A stretch of 64,000 nt of DNA from G963720475 sp963720475. Lineage in GTDB: Bacteria; Actinomycetota; Thermoleophilia; Solirubrobacterales; Thermoleophilaceae. Shown here piece by piece: positions 60,991 through 64,000 of the stretch. Location of the stretch: NCBI GenBank assembly GCA_963720475.1, contig OY970394.1, forward strand, positions 744,001-808,000, given 5' to 3'. How positions within the stretch are numbered: the first letter of the stretch is position 1; each line of letters opens with the position of its first letter. The notes beneath the pieces are model-generated. The model saw only the letters and a list, made by a program, of their open reading frames with translations. It searched no databases and was not told the origin of the DNA. The position numbers and the translations under genes are program-made.

Positions 60991-61629
60991 CTAGCGAGGC
61001 CGGGCGGGAGTTCCCACCGCCGTGCAGCCGGGCGGGAGGTCGTCCACGACCGTCGCTCCGGCTCCGACCGTGGCACCCTCGCCGACCTTGACGCTCTGGG
61101 TGACCGCCGAGTTCGTCCCCATGCTCGCGCCGCGGCCGATCACGACGTGACCGGAGACGTTGCAGCCGGGCAAGAGCGTGCCGAACTCCTCGACCACGGC
61201 GTCATGGCCCAGCGTGCAGGCGGTGTTGAGCGTCGCGTACGGCCCGGCGGCGACGTTGACCGACAGCACGTTGTTCGGCCCGACGACCGTCCCCTGCTCG
61301 ACGCGCGCGTGCGTCGAGAGCGTCGCGCTCGGGTGGACGACCGGCGGGTACTCCACGCCGGCGTCGGCCAAGCCGTCGACGATCTTCTCCTTGACCTCGG
61401 GGACCGCGATCCCGAGCACTACCGCGAGCGGGCCTTCGCCGGCGCGTTCGCTCACCCACTTGCGGTCCCCGAGCACCTTGTGGCCGGTGCGCTCGTCGCC
61501 CATCGCGAGCTTGTCGTCGTCGATGAAGCCGAGAACGTTCCAGCGGGGCTCGGCGGCGTTCGCGTCCTCGACCCAGAACATGACCTGCTGGGCGAAGCCC
61601 GCGGCGCCGTAGACGACGAGGTCGAGCAC
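60991..61629 (-). CDS. PglD-like sugar O/N-acyltransferase, left-handed beta helix
   Basis: About 212 aa from GTG 61629. A short Rossmann-like start (VLDLVVYGAAGFAQQVMFW) precedes hexapeptide repeats from about residue 90 (VHPSATLSTHARVEQGTVVG, then LGHDAVVEEFGTLLPGCNV), ending GCTAVGTPARPR. The HD in LGHDAVV is at the spot of the catalytic His of PglD/NeuD enzymes. It would acylate an amino sugar such as the product of the DegT enzyme at 51805. The start codon is inferred from homology, with no strong ribosome binding site. It is 22 bp upstream of the cyclase gene. Confidence 0.85.
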   Translation of the reverse strand: MLDLVVYGAAGFAQQVMFWVEDANAAEPRWNVLGFIDDDKLAMGDERTGHKVLGDRKWVSERAGEGPLAVVLGIAVPEVKEKIVDGLADAGVEYPPVVHPSATLSTHARVEQGTVVGPNNVLSVNVAAGPYATLNTACTLGHDAVVEEFGTLLPGCNVSGHVVIGRGASMGTNSAVTQSVKVGEGATVGAGATVVDDLPPGCTAVGTPARPR

Positions 61630-61690
61630 GGGCGGCAGTGTAAGTGGCGCTGCGGCCAACGCTCCGCCCCACTCACTAGCCTTCGGCCGC

Positions 61691-63607
61691 GTGTCCGAGG
61701 GCTCGGAAACGACCGCCGCGCCGTCGCGGAGGGCCAAGGCGACGCCGCTCGCGCTCGGCTTCTTCGCCGTGCTCGTCGTCATCACGGCAGGCGCCTTCGT
61801 CGTGACCCAGGCGCTGAAGCGCTCCGACCCGGTCGTGGAGCGGGTCTTCTTCGCCAAGTACCTCTCGCCCAACGGCGACGGCTTCAAGGACACGGTTGAC
61901 ATCCGCTTCGATCTCCCGAAGCGCGACGACGCGACGGTCTCGATCGTGGACGAGGACGGCAAGGAGGTCCGCCGCCTCGCGACCGACCGCCGGCTGCGCA
62001 AGGGGACGCACAAGTTCAGCTGGGACGGTCGCAACGACGACGGCGACCGCGCGCCCGACGGCGACTACCGCCTACGCGTGTTGCTGACCGAGGAGGGCCG
62101 CGGCCTGACCGCCGCGCGTTCGCTCGTGCTCGACACCACCCCGCCCCGCCCGCGTCTGATCGCCGCCACTCCGGCGGAGATCACGCCCGGCGTGTCCGGC
62201 CCGCGCGGGCGGGTGCGGATCCGTTTCAACGGCCCCAACGACCCGGCGCCGGAGTTCCGCGTCTACCGCACCGACGACGGGCCGGTGCGCGAAGTGGCCC
62301 GCTTCGACGGCACCCGTTTTCGCCGGATCGCCCTCTGGGACGGCATGATCGACGGCAAGCCCGCGCCCGACGGCATCTACGCCTTTGGCGTCGTCGTGCG
62401 CGACCGCGCGTTCGTCGCCGGCAGCGCGCCGCCGCGGCTGCCTCCGACGCGCGCCGAGGCGCGTCCCGAGACCGGCTCGTCGGTTCGCCGCGTGACGATC
62501 GAAGGCCCGCTGGAACCGGTGAGGGCCGGCAAGGTGGCTCGCTTCGTCGTCGGGCCGGCGTGGCGGCCGGTGCGCTGGAGCGTGGCCCCGTTCGCCGGCG
62601 GGCCGCTCGTCCGCCGCGGTCTGACGCAGGGCAAGGGCACGGAGTTCGTCGACAAGCCGCGCAACCGCCGCGGCACCAAGGTCTCCTTCCGCGTGCCCCA
62701 GCAGACACCAAGCGGCCTCTACCTGTTGCGCGTGACGACCGGTGGGGCGAAGGGCGTTGCGCCGCTCGTCGTCCGCGGCCGCACGAACGGGACGCGGCCC
62801 GGGCCCGGCAGGATCCTCGTGGTCCTCCCGACGATCAGCTGGCAAGGCGCGACGCGCGTGGACGACAACGGCGATGGCTTCGCTGAGACGCTCTATGACT
62901 CGCCCGAGGTCCGTCTCCAGCGCGCCCTCGCAGGCGCGCGCCTGCCGCTGTCGACGCGCGAGAACGTCGGCCCGCTGCTGCGCTTCCTCGCCCGCGAGCA
63001 GGTCGCCTACGACCTCACCACCGACGTCGCTCTCGCACGCAGCGGCGGCGAGGGGCTGCGCGACCACAGCGGCGTGATCCTCGCCGGATCGGAGCGCTGG
63101 ATCACGCCGACACTCGACAACCGCTTCAAGGAGTACGTCGAGGGCGGCGGGCGGATCGCCAACTTCGGCGCGGACTCGCTCAAGCGCACCGTCAAGCTCG
63201 AGAAGGGGTTCCTGCGCGATCCGGTCGGACCTCGGATCGAGGACACCTTCGGCGAGCAGACCGAGAACGAGCGCACACCGCCCGCGCCGCTCGTCGTCAG
63301 CAAGGACGACATCGACATGTTCCGCGCCGCCGACCGCTTTGTCGGCGAGTTCAGCCGCATCGAACAGTCTGTCGGACGCGCGAAGCGCGCCAAGCTCAAG
63401 GCGGCCGCGGGCCGGGAGAGGGGCAAGCCGGCGTTCGTGGCCTACGATCTCGGCTTCGGCCTCGTCGTCCGCACCGGCGCTCCCGGCTGGAGCACACTGC
63501 TCGCGGAGGATCGCCAGAACACCGAGGTCACACACGTCACCCGGCGGATCCTGCGGCTCCTGTCGCGCGAGTCGCTCGCCCAACGAAAACAGAGACAAGA
63601 CCGATGA
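61691..63607 (+). CDS. Membrane-anchored extracytoplasmic protein with FlgD-like Ig repeats
   Basis: A 638-aa protein: one N-terminal transmembrane helix (about 20-41, LALGFFAVLVVITAGAFVV), then FlgD-like Ig domains. The first opens with YLSPNGDGFKDTVDIRFDLP and WDGRNDDGDRAPDGDYRLRV, and a second has WDGMIDGKPAPDGIY. The C-terminal half (about 360-600) contains ILVVLPTISWQGATRVDDNG and a glutamine amidotransferase/DMFA-like fold (VILAGSERWITPT, GGGRIANFGADSL), without clear catalytic residues. It is divergent from the acyltransferase gene and overlaps the next gene as ATGA. Function unknown. Confidence 0.8.
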   Translation: MSEGSETTAAPSRRAKATPLALGFFAVLVVITAGAFVVTQALKRSDPVVERVFFAKYLSPNGDGFKDTVDIRFDLPKRDDATVSIVDEDGKEVRRLATDRRLRKGTHKFSWDGRNDDGDRAPDGDYRLRVLLTEEGRGLTAARSLVLDTTPPRPRLIAATPAEITPGVSGPRGRVRIRFNGPNDPAPEFRVYRTDDGPVREVARFDGTRFRRIALWDGMIDGKPAPDGIYAFGVVVRDRAFVAGSAPPRLPPTRAEARPETGSSVRRVTIEGPLEPVRAGKVARFVVGPAWRPVRWSVAPFAGGPLVRRGLTQGKGTEFVDKPRNRRGTKVSFRVPQQTPSGLYLLRVTTGGAKGVAPLVVRGRTNGTRPGPGRILVVLPTISWQGATRVDDNGDGFAETLYDSPEVRLQRALAGARLPLSTRENVGPLLRFLAREQVAYDLTTDVALARSGGEGLRDHSGVILAGSERWITPTLDNRFKEYVEGGGRIANFGADSLKRTVKLEKGFLRDPVGPRIEDTFGEQTENERTPPAPLVVSKDDIDMFRAADRFVGEFSRIEQSVGRAKRAKLKAAAGRERGKPAFVAYDLGFGLVVRTGAPGWSTLLAEDRQNTEVTHVTRRILRLLSRESLAQRKQRQDR

Positions 63608-64000
63608 AGAAACGCTGGTACATCCTCATGGGGCTCGCGGTGCTGATCGTCGCCGGCGGAATCGGCGGCTACCTCTACTACAAGGACGAGACCACGCGTG
63701 AGACCGTCCGCGGGTCCGCGAAGGAGGAGTTCAACGCGCGCGAGAAGCGCGAGAGGAAGGTGCTTCAGACCCCGTGGCCGACGTATGCCTACGACGCCGC
63801 GCGAACGCACGTCGCCGGCGAGCGCCATCGGCCGCCGTTCAAGCGCGAGTGGTCGTTCAGCGCCGGCGACGTGATCGAGTTCCCGCCCTCGATCGGCTAC
63901 GGCAAGGTGTTCGTCCCGCAGCAGCGCGGTCCCTTCCACGTGCTCGACGCAAAAACCGGCAAGGAGCTGTGGTCGAAGTCGTACGACCGTTGCGCCGCCT
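63604..64000 (+). CDS. Membrane-anchored PQQ-like beta-propeller protein, N-terminal part
   Basis: The first 132 codons of a gene cut by the window end, starting at ATG 63604 over the previous stop. An N-terminal helix (about 5-25, YILMGLAVLIVAGGIGGYLYY) anchors it in the membrane, followed by TPWPTYAYDAARTH and a first propeller-type blade (GKVFVPQQRGPFHVLDAKTG, then KELWS). Such propellers (BamB or PQQ-dehydrogenase-like) mediate binding; no cofactor motif can be seen in this fragment. It is coupled to the FlgD-like protein, so the two likely act together on the outer face. Confidence 0.8.
   Translation, partial: MKKRWYILMGLAVLIVAGGIGGYLYYKDETTRETVRGSAKEEFNAREKRERKVLQTPWPTYAYDAARTHVAGERHRPPFKREWSFSAGDVIEFPPSIGYGKVFVPQQRGPFHVLDAKTGKELWSKSYDRCAA

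Overview
The window is about 64 kb of GC-rich DNA from an actinobacterial chromosome, centred on the replication origin. The parAB-rsmG-jag-yidC-yidD-rnpA-rpmH | dnaA-dnaN-recF-dciA-gyrB-gyrA order, the FtsW/PbpA/PknB-PASTA/FHA/PP2C block, a cytochrome bc complex with a TAT-type Rieske protein, and heavy use of GTG/TTG starts with 1-8 base overlaps all fit Actinomycetota. A deep lineage such as Thermoleophilia (Solirubrobacterales-like) is my best guess, by inference only.

Layout. 1-4.7 kb (minus strand): N-terminus of cytochrome b (qcrB), qcrA, a small unknown gene and a tetrapyrrole operon hemB, fused ahbA-ahbB, hemL. 4.8-12.8 kb: an SDR oxidoreductase, an ABC-2 exporter pair, a YmdB-type phosphoesterase, a polytopic glycosyltransferase-like protein with GtrA and a frame-broken phosphodiesterase, and a DUF4126 membrane protein. 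12.8-17.9 kb: an aminotransferase coupled to a D-Ala-D-Ala ligase, a DUF151 nuclease, and a divergent P450/TetR pair sharing a palindrome. 18.0-23.0 kb: tRNA-Ile(GAU) and the minus-strand origin-left operon. 23.2-32.5 kb: the plus-strand origin-right block ending in gyrBA. 32.8-36.4 kb: minus-strand genes for a coiled-coil protein, an HNH nuclease, pheA, DUF4446 and a membrane-anchored protein.

36.5-47.0 kb is a cell-wall and signalling operon: a polytopic Ser/Thr kinase, FhaA, FhaB, a PP2C phosphatase, FtsW/RodA, a class B PBP, PknB with four PASTA repeats, a second Ddl and a small unknown gene. 47.0-51.7 kb (minus): two related small proteins, a third Ser/Thr kinase, a PurM fused to a SnoaL-like domain, and DedA. 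51.8-64 kb: a sugar-modification set (DegT/PglE-like aminotransferase, DUF354, PglF/CapD-like 4,6-dehydratase, PglD-like acyltransferase) interleaved with a LytR_C protein, an SRPBCC protein and a very large zinc-ribbon/adenylate cyclase/AAA/TPR regulator, then two membrane-anchored extracytoplasmic proteins, the last cut by the window end.

Gene orientation flips at about 23 kb, as expected for diverging replichores. Two genes (rnpA and the phosphodiesterase) carry a one-base frame break at a run of exactly six G/C bases. Because rnpA is essential, this looks like a homopolymer error in the assembly. No IS elements, CRISPR arrays, phage genes or rRNA operons were seen.
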